Part shown: one piece after another, positions 8,722 to 17,392 of the stretch
How positions within the stretch are numbered: the stretch's first letter is position 1
Layout of the letters: the number at the start of each line of letters is the position of its first letter
NCBI GenBank assembly: GCA_047971315.1
Contig: JBKDZP010000004.1
Location: 1-64,000, forward strand
DNA: 64,000 nt
Origin: JBKDZP01 sp047971315
Lineage (GTDB): Bacteria > Bacillota_I > Bacilli_A > RF39 > UBA660
Direction: 5' to 3'
Notes under the pieces: generated by a model
Seen by the model: only the letters and a program-made list of their open reading frames with translations
The model's database searches: none
Told to the model about the DNA's origin: nothing
Made by a program: the position numbers and the translations under genes

Positions 8722-8913
8722 CTTTTTCGAAATTTTAAGGCATAAAATTCAGATAGAAATAGTATTAATTGTTAACTTAATTGTCGACGAATTGTGAACT
8801 TTTCATTCATTTGTCCCTTTAAAAACAACAAATTTAACTTTTTCAAAATAAGCGATTTTTTTTATTAATTATTTAATATAATTACAATCATTTTTTTGTA
8901 CTCAACAATAATG

Positions 8914-9105
8914 CTACTTTTTTATATTTATATTTTTTTTGTTTTTAATTGCTTTACTTTTAATTTCATTATTACATTTTATATTTTTAATTTTAGGTAT
9001 CACTAATTGTCTTTCTTCTTTTTCTTTTTTGGTTCCTAACACATCATCTATTTGATCAGTAGCGACTAGATATTCAAATAATTTATCCTCAAACATATAA
9101 TTCAT
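8914..9105 (-). CDS. Hypothetical 63-residue basic protein
   Basis: An acidic N-terminal half (MNYMFEDKLFEYLVATDQID) is followed by a Lys/Asn-rich, very basic tail. The ATG lies 8 bases after the macro-domain gene, so the two form a pair. No family is recognised. The basic tail could bind nucleic acid. Confidence 0.5.
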   Translation of the reverse strand: MNYMFEDKLFEYLVATDQIDDVLGTKKEKEERQLVIPKIKNIKCNNEIKSKAIKNKKNINIKK

Positions 9106-9113
9106 CCTTTCTT

Positions 9114-9623
9114 TTATACATTAAAATATTTTTTATAAATATCTACTATTTCGTTATTTTGTAAAACCATGATGCAATTAATATCATATTTTTTTGTTAA
9201 TTCATTTATGGTATCAATTACTATTTTAGCTATCTCATTATGTTTGTAACCGTGAACTCCTGTACCTATACTAACTGTTAATATATTTTTATAATTATTT
9301 TTCTTTGCACTCTCAAATATTTTATTATAAGATTCAACAAGAGTTAATAATGGTTCTGATTGCTGATAACACTTTGGTGCAAATATATTAATTATATCTA
9401 CATTTAATTTAAATCCTGGCGTTATTCTAACTTCATTAGTTATCATCTTATTTCCATAATTTTTTTTACAATATTGTTCTAAATCGTCTTTTCCAGCTCT
9501 TTTATATATTGCACCACAAACTCCACTCCCAGCTATCATATATTCATTGGTTGAATTTATTATTACATCACAATCATTTATATAATCTAATACATTGCCT
9601 TCGACTATTTTTAAATATCCCAT
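9114..9623 (-). CDS. Macro-domain protein (ADP-ribose binding/hydrolase)
   Basis: This 169-residue stand-alone macro domain has the N-terminal strand VEGNVLDYINDCDVIINSTN, the glycine-rich ligand loop AGSGVCGAIYKRAG (about 31-44), and the second loop SIGTGVHGYKH (about 120-130). Family members bind or hydrolyse ADP-ribose on proteins, DNA or signalling nucleotides. In mobile elements they occur in DarTG-type toxin-antitoxin systems and in anti-defence. No DarT-like toxin gene is visible beside it, only a 63-residue ORF. It reads leftward and divergently from the excisionase gene. Confidence 0.85.
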   Translation of the reverse strand: MGYLKIVEGNVLDYINDCDVIINSTNEYMIAGSGVCGAIYKRAGKDDLEQYCKKNYGNKMITNEVRITPGFKLNVDIINIFAPKCYQQSEPLLTLVESYNKIFESAKKNNYKNILTVSIGTGVHGYKHNEIAKIVIDTINELTKKYDINCIMVLQNNEIVDIYKKYFNV

Positions 9624-9745
9624 ATTATCACCTATTTATAAAACAATTATAACATACATTAAAATTTAATCACAAATCATCTTAAAATTATCGACAATTT
9701 AGTCAACAATTTATATTTATTTTATATTGAAAATTATAGAAAATC

Positions 9746-9788
9746 TTTAACAACACAAATGACTTGTCAAGTGTTATAATGTGATAAA
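9746..9788 (+). promoter_or_regulatory. Rightward promoter for xis-int, with palindromic operator
   Basis: TATAAT lies at 9775-9780, and the palindrome ACTTGTCAAGT (9762-9772) sits in the spacer. The box is an inverted near-copy of 8679-8721. It would drive the excisionase and integrase genes. Confidence 0.65.
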
Positions 9789-9826
9789 GTGGAAATGTTT
9801 ATATATAGGCATCTCTGTTTTTTTAT

Positions 9827-9857
9827 GCTCACAAATAATTTGTGAGCTTTTATTTTT
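9827..9857 (+). terminator. Leader terminator (attenuator) before xis
   Basis: A 9-bp perfect stem GCTCACAAA/TTTGTGAGC with a 3-base loop is followed by TTTTATTTTT. It lies about 40-70 bases after the predicted start site and just before the xis ribosome binding site. The layout mirrors that of the leftward promoter. Confidence 0.75.
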
Positions 9858-9873
9858 GAAAGGAGATAAAGCA

Positions 9874-10110
9874 TTGAAAGCTGAAGAAACATTAGAATTA
9901 ATATCAAAACAATGGTGTGATATGAAAGATTTAATGAAATTGTCTAGACTTGGAATAAATAATGCCACAAGATTAAGGCAAGAAATAAAAAATGATATCC
10001 AAAAAAAGGGATATATTTTACCAAAAGGTTTATTGCCAATGTCATGCGTTGTAGAAAAACTAAATATTAATATAGATTATTTAAAAAAAGTAGTTAATAA
10101 CAATAAATAA
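9874..10110 (+). CDS. Excisionase-like protein (DUF3173-like)
   Basis: The reading frame is open from 9781, but the only good site is AAAGGAG before TTG at 9874, giving 78 residues. The body, KDLMKLSRLGINNATRLRQ then IQKKGYILPKGLLPMSCVVE, follows the pattern of the small DUF3173 proteins encoded next to integrases in streptococcal and clostridial elements. There they act as recombination directionality factors. Position upstream of the integrase supports this role. Confidence 0.65.
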   Translation: MKAEETLELISKQWCDMKDLMKLSRLGINNATRLRQEIKNDIQKKGYILPKGLLPMSCVVEKLNINIDYLKKVVNNNK

Positions 10111-10123
10111 ACAAGCAAATTGA

Positions 10124-10217
10124 TTTCACAAAACCTCAAATCCTGGTTTTGTTTTTTTTATTTTTTATGCTAAACTTAAATTACTTTAGAAAAAAATGAA
10201 GCAGAAAATCAATTTGA
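10124..10217 (+). repeat. Inverted repeat around the xis-int terminator
   Basis: CAAATTGATTT (10124-10134 region) and AAATCAATTTG (about 10206-10216) form an 11-bp inverted repeat enclosing the terminator at 10128-10160 and ending just before the int ribosome binding site. It may be a protein site or an RNA structure controlling integrase translation. Confidence 0.4.
10128..10160 (+). terminator. Terminator between xis and int
   Basis: ACAAAACC/GGTTTTGT stem with a 9-base loop is followed by a T-run. It would reduce integrase expression from the xis promoter. Confidence 0.7.
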
Positions 10218-10239
10218 TAAAACATAAAGGAGGAATTAA

Positions 10240-11358
10240 ATGGCAGTTTTACAAGTTGGTAAAGAAAATGAAACTAAAGATGGTAGAAAATGGTATTTCA
10301 AAACTAGGATAGTTCAGAAAAATGGTTTAACTAAGCAATATAAATCTAGAAAGTATCTATCAAGAACAGAAGCTGTTAAAGCTGAACGAGATTTACTTTC
10401 TAAAATAGATAGAAGAGAAATTAATCCTTCAGATATGACATTTAAACAATTATATGAAGAGTTCTACGAATATAAGTCTGATAAAGTTAAACATACTACA
10501 ATGAGAACATATCGTGAAAGAGTAAAATATTTTACAACATTTGATAATATTAAAATAATGGATTTTGATATTAAACATTATTTAAAATGGAGAGCTAATA
10601 TAAATAGCTTGCCACTTGCTGTTAAAACAAAGAATCATTATCATAAATTTTTTAAAGAAATTTTAAATTATGGAGCAAAATGGCACGATTTTAATTTTTC
10701 ATCTATCTATAATAAAATGGAAAAATTTGTGGATCCTAATGCTACTCCAAAAGAGATGGATTTTTATACATATGAGGAGTTCAAACAATTTATTTCCGTT
10801 GAAACCGAAGTTAAGTTTAAAGGTGCATTTGAAATGTTATATTATTGTGGACTTCGTAGAGGTGAACTTAGGGGATTAACTTGGGATAATATAGATTTTG
10901 AGAATAAAACTGTATCAGTTGTTAAAAATGTCGTAAATGAAAATGGAGATTCTGGATATTGGAAGATAACTACTCCAAAAACACGAACTAGTACTAGAAC
11001 AATTCCTATGACTGATATTCTTATTGAACATTTAAAAGAATTAAAAGAAGAATGTAAAAGATACTATGGATATAATATTAAATGGTTTGTTTTTGGAGAT
11101 ATAAATCCATTACACCCAGATGTTTTAAGAAGAAGGAAAAATGATAATGCTAAAAAGGCTGGTGTCAAACAAATAAGAATACACGATTTTAGACATAGCT
11201 GTGCATCTATTCTAATTAATAATGGTGCGAATATAATGATAGTAGCTAAGTATTTAGGACATGCGAAAATAGATGAAACCTTAAATACCTACACACACTT
11301 ATTTAAGAATAAAATGGATGATATATTAGCTGTTATGAACAAATTAAACACTGATTAA
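10240..11358 (+). CDS. int: Tyrosine site-specific integrase
   Basis: This 372-residue phage-type integrase catalyses insertion and excision of the element. It has an N-terminal arm-binding domain (about 1-65), a SAM-like core-binding domain (66-160) and a catalytic domain (175-372). The catalytic residues visible are Arg206 (GLRRGEL), Lys247 (TTPKT), His315 and Arg318 (HDFRHS), His341 (LGH) and the nucleophile Tyr351 (NTYTH). The start ATG has AAAGGAGG upstream. As the last gene of the element, it marks the right end, and direct repeats just after its stop may be arm sites. Confidence 0.95.
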   Translation: MAVLQVGKENETKDGRKWYFKTRIVQKNGLTKQYKSRKYLSRTEAVKAERDLLSKIDRREINPSDMTFKQLYEEFYEYKSDKVKHTTMRTYRERVKYFTTFDNIKIMDFDIKHYLKWRANINSLPLAVKTKNHYHKFFKEILNYGAKWHDFNFSSIYNKMEKFVDPNATPKEMDFYTYEEFKQFISVETEVKFKGAFEMLYYCGLRRGELRGLTWDNIDFENKTVSVVKNVVNENGDSGYWKITTPKTRTSTRTIPMTDILIEHLKELKEECKRYYGYNIKWFVFGDINPLHPDVLRRRKNDNAKKAGVKQIRIHDFRHSCASILINNGANIMIVAKYLGHAKIDETLNTYTHLFKNKMDDILAVMNKLNTD

Positions 11359-11367
11359 AATAACCTT

Positions 11368-11391
11368 GGTACCTAAAATGGTACCTAAAAT
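11368..11391. repeat. Tandem GGTACCTAAAAT repeat (integrase arm-type site?)
   Basis: Two identical 12-base copies lie 10 bases after the integrase stop. Tandem short repeats here are typical of arm-type integrase sites. A 9-bp inverted repeat, GTATTCTTA...TAAGAATAC at 11466-11494, could be the core, but the element's other end lies outside the window. Confidence 0.45.
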
Positions 11392-11514
11392 AAATAAAAA
11401 GGCTGTGAAGCCTTATAAATAAACAAAAATGACCGGACTAGCCGGTCTTCAGGGGGTTTTTGTTTGTATTCTTAACTGAAAATCGTAAGAATACCTGCAC
11501 GAATACCTCGTGCT
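11391..11514 (-). ncRNA. Candidate small RNA between int and recG
   Basis: On the minus strand a promoter (11521-11549) leads into about 120 bases with three strong hairpins: GCACGA/TCGTGC (11497-11513), GTATTCTTA/TAAGAATAC (11466-11494) and GACCGG/CCGGTC (about 11433-11450). It ends in a terminator AAGGCT/AGCCTT plus U-run (11396-11414). No ORF fits. Promoter, structure and terminator together suggest a real RNA. It could instead be leader or att DNA of the element. Confidence 0.5.
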
Positions 11515-11520
11515 ATTATA

Positions 11521-11549
11521 ATTATAAAATTTTTATTATTAAAAGTCAA
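11521..11549 (-). promoter_or_regulatory. Sigma-A promoter of the candidate small RNA
   Basis: The minus strand carries TTGACT (11549-11544), a 17-base spacer and TATAAT (11526-11521). It lies downstream of the recG stop and points away from recG into the hairpin-rich region. Confidence 0.65.
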
Positions 11550-11571
11550 TTAAAAAATATAAATTTGAACA

Positions 11572-13554
11572 TTAATCAGTTGTTGAATTATTAATTATAA
11601 AATCTATCATATTTTTTTCTTTAACTGTATGTTCATATTGTAAATAAAGTTCACTATCTTCCTTAGCTTTAAGAAGAATTTTGTAGTCTTTTTTTAAATC
11701 TGCTATATTAAATACCATATCTCCGCTTTGTTTAATTCCAAATAAATCACCACTACCTCTAATTAAAAAATCTTCTTCGCTTATTTTAAATCCATCATTT
11801 GTTTGAGTTAGTACTTTTAATCTTTCTGTTTCTTTATTACTAATTAAAATACAATATGATTGCAGATTATTTCTACCTACTCGACCTCTTAATTGATGAA
11901 GTGTTGATAATCCAAATCTAAAACTATCAAAAATAACAATCATAGTTGAATTTGGAACATCAACTCCAACTTCAATTACTGTTGTACTAATTAAAATTTG
12001 AATTTCATTATTTTTAAACTTTTCCATAACTTCATCTTTTTCATTATTTTTCATCTTACCATGAAGTGTTCCAATTTTATAAAACTTTCCAAATGCTTTT
12101 TTCATATTTTCTTCTATCAAATTCACATTTTTTAAATCACTATTTTCACTTTCCTCTATTAATGGAGCAATTACATAAATTTGATGATTTTTTTTTAATT
12201 CAATAAACATAGATTCTAAAACTTCAATTATTTGTGATTCTTTTTTTAATAACGTAATTATTTCTTTTCTTCCATTTGGAACTGTTTTTATACTTGAAAT
12301 ATCCATATCACCATATAAAGTTAATGCATAAGTTCTAGGAATTGGTGTTGCACTCATATATAAAATATCTGGTGTTATTCCTTTATTTTTTAGATTACTT
12401 CTTTGATTTACTCCAAAACGATGTTGTTCATCAGTTATAACAAGCCCTAAATTATTAAAACATACATTATCTGTTAATATTGCATGAGTTCCGATTACAA
12501 AATTAATTTCCCCTGTAGATATTTTATTAATTATTTCTTTTTTTTCTTTATTTTTTATCTTTCCAGTTAATAAAGTAATTTGTATATTATATTTTTCAAA
12601 TAATTTTTTTATATTGTGGAAATGTTGATTAGCTAATATTTCAGTTGGAACCATTAATGCACTTTGAAATCCTGCTAGAAAATTCATGTACATACTTATG
12701 ATTGCAACAATTGTTTTACCACTACCTACATCACCTTGTAGTAATCTGTTCATTTGAAATTCACAATTTAAATCATTATAAATATCAATGATACTTTTTA
12801 ATTGATCTTCTGTTAATTTATAATGTAATTCATTAATAAATTGTTCTACTTTGTTAAAATCTATTTCCTTTTTTAATCCAATTCCCATATTTTTTTTATT
12901 TTTCAAATAATTCATTTTAAGCATAAAAATAAACAATTCTTCATATTTAAGTCGAGTTAAAGCTTTTTTCAATTTTTCTTGATTAAAAGGATTGTGTAAT
13001 GTAATTATACTTTGTAGCTTATCCATAAACTTATATTTTTCTATAAATATTGATGGAATATAATCAGTTACCTCCAAATTTAAACTTAGAGCACTATTTA
13101 TATATTTATGAATTTGATTAGATGTAATTCCATATGTTGTATGATAAATCGGTTCTAATTTTTCTCCTTTTAATAATCCAAATCTTAGATCACTTGCTAC
13201 AATATTATTTTTAATTTTATTTATTTTTCCAATTACTGTTAATTCATTACCAATTTGCAATTTAGACTTTAAAAATCCACGATTGAAAATAGTTATTGTT
13301 ATAAGATTTACTCCTGTATTTAATTTAAAAGTCATTCTGTCTAATTTTTTATTTATGTGATATATATTAGGATTTGTTTCAATTATTCCATCTATTATTA
13401 CCTTATCATCTATTAACTCATCCATATTTGTTTTTTTTATTGTTTCATATCTAAATGGATAGAAATTAATTAATGAATTTAGATTATTAATTCCTAATTT
13501 ATTTAGTAGTTTAACACCCTTAGGTCCAATTTTATAAATTTGTTCTAAAGTCAT
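11572..13554 (-). CDS. recG: ATP-dependent DNA helicase RecG
   Basis: RecG remodels stalled replication forks and Holliday junctions. The 660-residue protein has the N-terminal wedge/OB domain (about 50-150), Walker A GDVGSGKTIVA, the DEQHRFGVNQR box in motif II, motif III SATPIPRTYAL, motif V STTVIEVGVDVP and motif VI QLRGRVGRN. The length is normal for Bacillota. The frame extends ten residues upstream, but MTLEQIYKIGPKGVKLL at 13554 has a GGTGAT site and matches the family N-terminus. It is separated from nifJ by a candidate RNA gene with its own terminator. Confidence 0.95.
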   Translation of the reverse strand: MTLEQIYKIGPKGVKLLNKLGINNLNSLINFYPFRYETIKKTNMDELIDDKVIIDGIIETNPNIYHINKKLDRMTFKLNTGVNLITITIFNRGFLKSKLQIGNELTVIGKINKIKNNIVASDLRFGLLKGEKLEPIYHTTYGITSNQIHKYINSALSLNLEVTDYIPSIFIEKYKFMDKLQSIITLHNPFNQEKLKKALTRLKYEELFIFMLKMNYLKNKKNMGIGLKKEIDFNKVEQFINELHYKLTEDQLKSIIDIYNDLNCEFQMNRLLQGDVGSGKTIVAIISMYMNFLAGFQSALMVPTEILANQHFHNIKKLFEKYNIQITLLTGKIKNKEKKEIINKISTGEINFVIGTHAILTDNVCFNNLGLVITDEQHRFGVNQRSNLKNKGITPDILYMSATPIPRTYALTLYGDMDISSIKTVPNGRKEIITLLKKESQIIEVLESMFIELKKNHQIYVIAPLIEESENSDLKNVNLIEENMKKAFGKFYKIGTLHGKMKNNEKDEVMEKFKNNEIQILISTTVIEVGVDVPNSTMIVIFDSFRFGLSTLHQLRGRVGRNNLQSYCILISNKETERLKVLTQTNDGFKISEEDFLIRGSGDLFGIKQSGDMVFNIADLKKDYKILLKAKEDSELYLQYEHTVKEKNMIDFIINNSTTD

Positions 13555-13633
13555 AATATCACCATTTCTAACATCATTATACAAAACATTTGTTCATATG
13601 TCAAATCATATTTTTCGATATTTTAAATTTGCA

Positions 13634-13830
13634 TAAAAAAAAGCTTGACAATTATAGCTTTTTCGATTAGTATATAAAGCACCAGTTCGAAGAAATCGAG
13701 CTGGCGCTAGTATCACACTAGCCAACCCCTTTTTATTCTTTTATGAAGCTGTTCTCAGGGGGACAGTTTCTTTTTTTTATTCTTTTATGACTGTTCTCCT
13801 TATAAGTTAAAATGGTTAACTTAACTTATG
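13634..13830 (-). ncRNA. Candidate structured RNA between nifJ and recG
   Basis: A TGTTATACT extended -10 (TATACT at 13841-13836) starts a leftward region of about 195 bases without an ORF. Visible parts are a TAAGTTAA/TTAACTTA hairpin, two copies of CATAAAAGAATAAAAA, a CTGTCCCCCTGAGAACAG stretch, a GCTAGT/ACTAGC hairpin and a CCAG...CTGG stem. The terminator AAAGCT/AGCTTT plus a U-run is at 13634-13664. It does not match tmRNA, SRP RNA, RNase P or riboswitch motifs I know. It also shares CCCCCTGA with the RNA at 11391-11514. It could act as a recG leader. Confidence 0.5.
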
Positions 13831-13874
13831 AACAGAGTATAACATATGTAAAAACTTAATAATATATATTTTTA

Positions 13875-13905
13875 TAAAAAAAAGTAAAGTTTACACTACT
13901 TTACT
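13875..13905 (-). terminator. nifJ terminator
   Basis: Stem AGTAAAG/CTTTACT with a 9-base loop overlaps the nifJ stop codon and is followed by a long U-run. Confidence 0.8.
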
Positions 13906-16900
13906 CTTTTTCACTTAACATTTTATAATAATTATATCTTTCTATTGCTGATAATTTGTTTTGATATAATAAATTTTCTTTATTTTCCTTATTTACAATA
14001 TCTAACATTTTAAATCTACTTTGAGTATTCAAAAAATCATTATATTGATTAAAATCTACATTTTTACTATCTAAAATAAATTTTTTAGTTTCAGGATTAT
14101 ATCTAAATGTAAGAAAATATCCACAAGCTGTTGCTTGTTTTTCACATTCAACACTATTTTTTAATCCACCTTCTATTCCATGAGAAATACATGGTGTATA
14201 AGCTATAATAATTGATGGCCCGTTATGTTGCTCAGCCTCTTTAAATGCTTTTATTACTTGTAACATATTAGCTCCAATAGAAACTTGAGCAACATAAACA
14301 TTTGGATAAGCTAACGCCATTTTTGATAAATCTTTTTTAGTAGTGTTTTTACCAGTTGATGCGAATGATAAAACAGCACCTGTTGGACTTGATTTTGATG
14401 ATTGACCACCAGTATTTGAATATACTTGGGAATCTAGAACTAAAATGTTAACATTATCATTACTAGCTAATACATGATCTATTCCACCAAATCCTATATC
14501 ATATGCCCATCCATCTCCACCTATTGTCCAAATAGATCTTTTTTTTATAAATTCTTTAAGTTTAGATAATTCTTCTGGAATTTCATATTTTTCCAAATTA
14601 TCATATACTTCTTTTGTTATTTCATAATTATTATTATTTTCTAACCACTTATTAAATATTTCTTTATTATTTTCGTTTTGATTATTTTTCATAATATTAT
14701 AAATTCTTGTTTTTATTACATTATTACCAACTAATATTCCATATCCAAATTCAGCATTATCTTCAAATAATGAACTTGCCCAAGGAATAGTATATGGCAT
14801 TGATGGACAACTTGCACCATATATTGAAGAACATCCAGTTGCATTTGCAATTATTAGTTGTTCACCAAATAATTGAGTTAATAATTTTATATAAGCAGTT
14901 TCTCCACATCCTGCACATGCACCAGAAAATGTAAATTTTGGTTCACTAAATTGACTTCCAATTACTGTATTGTTATTTATAATTTTTTTATCTTTAATAT
15001 TTTGATCTAAGTAATTAAATATTTCTTGTTCCTTACTGTTTTTTTCTAAGAATAATTTTTCAAATATTAGGGCCTTATTATTAGATAATCCTGGACATAT
15101 TTTTATACAAACACCACATCCTGTACAATCTTCTATTGATATTCCGATTATATAATAGAAGTCTTCTAATTCTTTGCCTTTTCCCTTGACACATTTTTTT
15201 TGAACATAATCTGGTGCTAAATTATATTCTTCCTCACTTAACAAATATGGTCTTATAACACCATGAGGACATACTAGTGAACATTGATTACATCTTATAC
15301 AATTACTACTAATCCATTTTGGAACAAAATCACTTATTCCTCTTTTTTCTAAAGAAGATGTCCCACCATCAAATGAACCATCATTATTTTTAACAAATTC
15401 ACTTGTTTTAATTGAATATCCTTTTCTTTTAGATAATATATCAAAAATTGTATTATTCATATTTTCAACTTCATTTTCATTCGGTACAATATTTGTTATT
15501 TCTTTTAAATAATTATCTACTTCTTCAAGTGCTTGGAAGTTTGATTCAATAATTTTATCTCCAGCTTTTATAAATTTTTTACTTATGTATTTTTTTAATT
15601 CATTTGTCGCAAGATTTATATCAACTATCTTAGATATTTTTAATATTGCCATTTCCATTATCATACTTATTTTATTTTGTAAGCCAACTTTTCTAGCTAA
15701 TTCATATGCATTTATAATATATAATTTTATGTTTTTTTCCTGTAATACTTGATAATTTACTTTATTCATATTTTCAAGTAAATCTTGCTCATTAGTTGTA
15801 TTAATTAAACAAATTCCATTTTTTTCTAATTTATCTAGAATATCAAATTCTTTTAAATAACTTTCTTTAGATATAACAATAATACTTGGATTTTCAACAT
15901 AATATGGTTTTCTTATTTTTTCTTTACCAAATCTTAAATGACTTATAGTTACTCCACCTGATTTTTTTGAATCATATTCAAAATATCCTTGAACGAAATT
16001 GCTTGTATTGTTACCTACTAAACTTATTAATGATTTAGAAGCACTAATCATTCCATCACTACCATAGCCATATATTAGGATTTCATCTTCACTTTTGGTT
16101 TTAAAATCACAATCAAAGTCTAGACTAAGGTTAGTAACATCATCTTCAATTCCTATTGTAAAATTATTTTTAGGTGAATCTAACATATCATAGATTGATT
16201 TAATTTGAGCAGGAGTAGTGTTTTTACTTGAAAGCCCATATCTACCACCAACTATATTAATATTTTTATCTTTAAGGATACTAATTACATCTAAATATAG
16301 TGGTTCTCCGACACTTCCATGTTCTTTAGTTCTATCTAATACAGCAATTGATTTAACTGTACTTGGTAAAACATTTAAAAAATATTTTGAACTAAATGGA
16401 CGATATAAATGTACTTCTAATAATCCAATATCGCCTCCAAGAGCATCAATTGTTTCTTTAATTGTTTCATTAACTGAACCCATTGCTACAATTACTTTTG
16501 AGGCAGTACTACTTCCATAGTAGTTAAATGGTTTATAATTAGTATTGGCTAGCTCATTTATTTTTTCCATATATTTATTTACAATATCTGGTAGTTTATC
16601 ATAAAAAATATTTTTAGCTTCCATTGCTTGAAAATAAATATCGTCATTTTGAGCTGTTCCCTTAGTTTTTGGAGCATTAGGATTTAAAGCTCTATTTCTA
16701 AATTCTTTTACTTTTTCTTTATTAAGCATTGATTCATAATCACTTTGTTCTAAAACTTCAATTTTATTTATTTCATGACTTGTTCTAAATCCATCAAAAA
16801 AGTGTAAAAAAGGCATACTTGCTTCAATTGCTGAAAGATGCGAAATTCCAGCTAAGTAACTTGAATCTTGAACACTAGATGAGGCAAGCATTGCAAATCC

Positions 16901-17305
16901 AGTCATTCTTGTTGCATAAATATCTTGATGATCTCCAAAAATACTAAGTGCATGAGTTGATAATGATCTAGCTGCTACATGAAATACTGTTGGCAACATT
17001 TCACCTGCTATTTTATACATGTTAGGAATCATTAAAAGTAAGCCTTGACTTGCAGTAAATGTTGTTGTTAAAAGACCTGCTTGAAGTGAACCATGTACCA
17101 TCCCAGCAGCACCTGCTTCACTTTGCATTTCTACAACTTTTACGGTATCATTAAAAATATTAAGTTTACCATTATTACTCCATTCATCTACATGCTCTGC
17201 CATTGGACTTGATGGAGTAATTGGATAAATTCCTGATACTTCACTAAACATATAGGCAACTTGACTACATGCTTCATTACCATCTGCTATTATTATTTTT
17301 TTCAT
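13901..17305 (-). CDS. nifJ: Pyruvate:ferredoxin (flavodoxin) oxidoreductase
   Basis: This single-chain enzyme of 1134 residues oxidises pyruvate to acetyl-CoA and CO2 and passes electrons to ferredoxin, central to anaerobic fermentation. Domains in order are the N-terminal TPP-pyrimidine domain (ITPSSPMAEHVDEW), the gamma domain, two 4Fe-4S clusters (CIRCNQCSLVCPHG and CTGCGVCIKICPG), a third cluster region CAGCGET, and the TPP-binding GGDGWAYDIGFGG with SQVYSNTGGQ. The start is MKKIIIADGNEAC at 17305; the longer frame has no site. It lies just downstream of the rubrerythrin gene and has its own terminator. The oxygen-sensitive enzyme beside peroxide-defence genes suits an anaerobe. Confidence 0.95.
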   Translation of the reverse strand: MKKIIIADGNEACSQVAYMFSEVSGIYPITPSSPMAEHVDEWSNNGKLNIFNDTVKVVEMQSEAGAAGMVHGSLQAGLLTTTFTASQGLLLMIPNMYKIAGEMLPTVFHVAARSLSTHALSIFGDHQDIYATRMTGFAMLASSSVQDSSYLAGISHLSAIEASMPFLHFFDGFRTSHEINKIEVLEQSDYESMLNKEKVKEFRNRALNPNAPKTKGTAQNDDIYFQAMEAKNIFYDKLPDIVNKYMEKINELANTNYKPFNYYGSSTASKVIVAMGSVNETIKETIDALGGDIGLLEVHLYRPFSSKYFLNVLPSTVKSIAVLDRTKEHGSVGEPLYLDVISILKDKNINIVGGRYGLSSKNTTPAQIKSIYDMLDSPKNNFTIGIEDDVTNLSLDFDCDFKTKSEDEILIYGYGSDGMISASKSLISLVGNNTSNFVQGYFEYDSKKSGGVTISHLRFGKEKIRKPYYVENPSIIVISKESYLKEFDILDKLEKNGICLINTTNEQDLLENMNKVNYQVLQEKNIKLYIINAYELARKVGLQNKISMIMEMAILKISKIVDINLATNELKKYISKKFIKAGDKIIESNFQALEEVDNYLKEITNIVPNENEVENMNNTIFDILSKRKGYSIKTSEFVKNNDGSFDGGTSSLEKRGISDFVPKWISSNCIRCNQCSLVCPHGVIRPYLLSEEEYNLAPDYVQKKCVKGKGKELEDFYYIIGISIEDCTGCGVCIKICPGLSNNKALIFEKLFLEKNSKEQEIFNYLDQNIKDKKIINNNTVIGSQFSEPKFTFSGACAGCGETAYIKLLTQLFGEQLIIANATGCSSIYGASCPSMPYTIPWASSLFEDNAEFGYGILVGNNVIKTRIYNIMKNNQNENNKEIFNKWLENNNNYEITKEVYDNLEKYEIPEELSKLKEFIKKRSIWTIGGDGWAYDIGFGGIDHVLASNDNVNILVLDSQVYSNTGGQSSKSSPTGAVLSFASTGKNTTKKDLSKMALAYPNVYVAQVSIGANMLQVIKAFKEAEQHNGPSIIIAYTPCISHGIEGGLKNSVECEKQATACGYFLTFRYNPETKKFILDSKNVDFNQYNDFLNTQSRFKMLDIVNKENKENLLYQNKLSAIERYNYYKMLSEKE

Positions 17306-17365
17306 TTTTTCACTATCCTTTATATTTAATTTTACCATATTTTTTTGTTTTTTTTGTTTAAAAAT

Positions 17366-17392
17366 GTTAAAAAAACATCAATTGATGTTTTA
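17366..17392 (-). terminator. Rubrerythrin terminator
   Basis: Palindrome AAACATCAATTGATGTTT followed by a U-run in the leftward transcript, just at the end of the rubrerythrin gene. Confidence 0.7.

Larger units (their letters stand above)
8528..8913. other. Regulatory intergenic region
   Basis: This 386-base gap carries the leftward promoter box (8679-8721) and its leader terminator (8628-8657). The rest is AT-rich with no supported gene. No clear oriT nick motif was found. Confidence 0.5.

Noticed and set aside
11359..11571. tRNA gene as the integrase target
   Set aside because: No cloverleaf or CCA-end sequence lies after int, so the target is not a tRNA here.
13634..13830. tmRNA, SRP RNA, 6S RNA, RNase P or T-box at this position
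   Set aside because: None of their core motifs (such as the SRP GGAAGCAGC-like loop or the T-box GGTGG) could be found.
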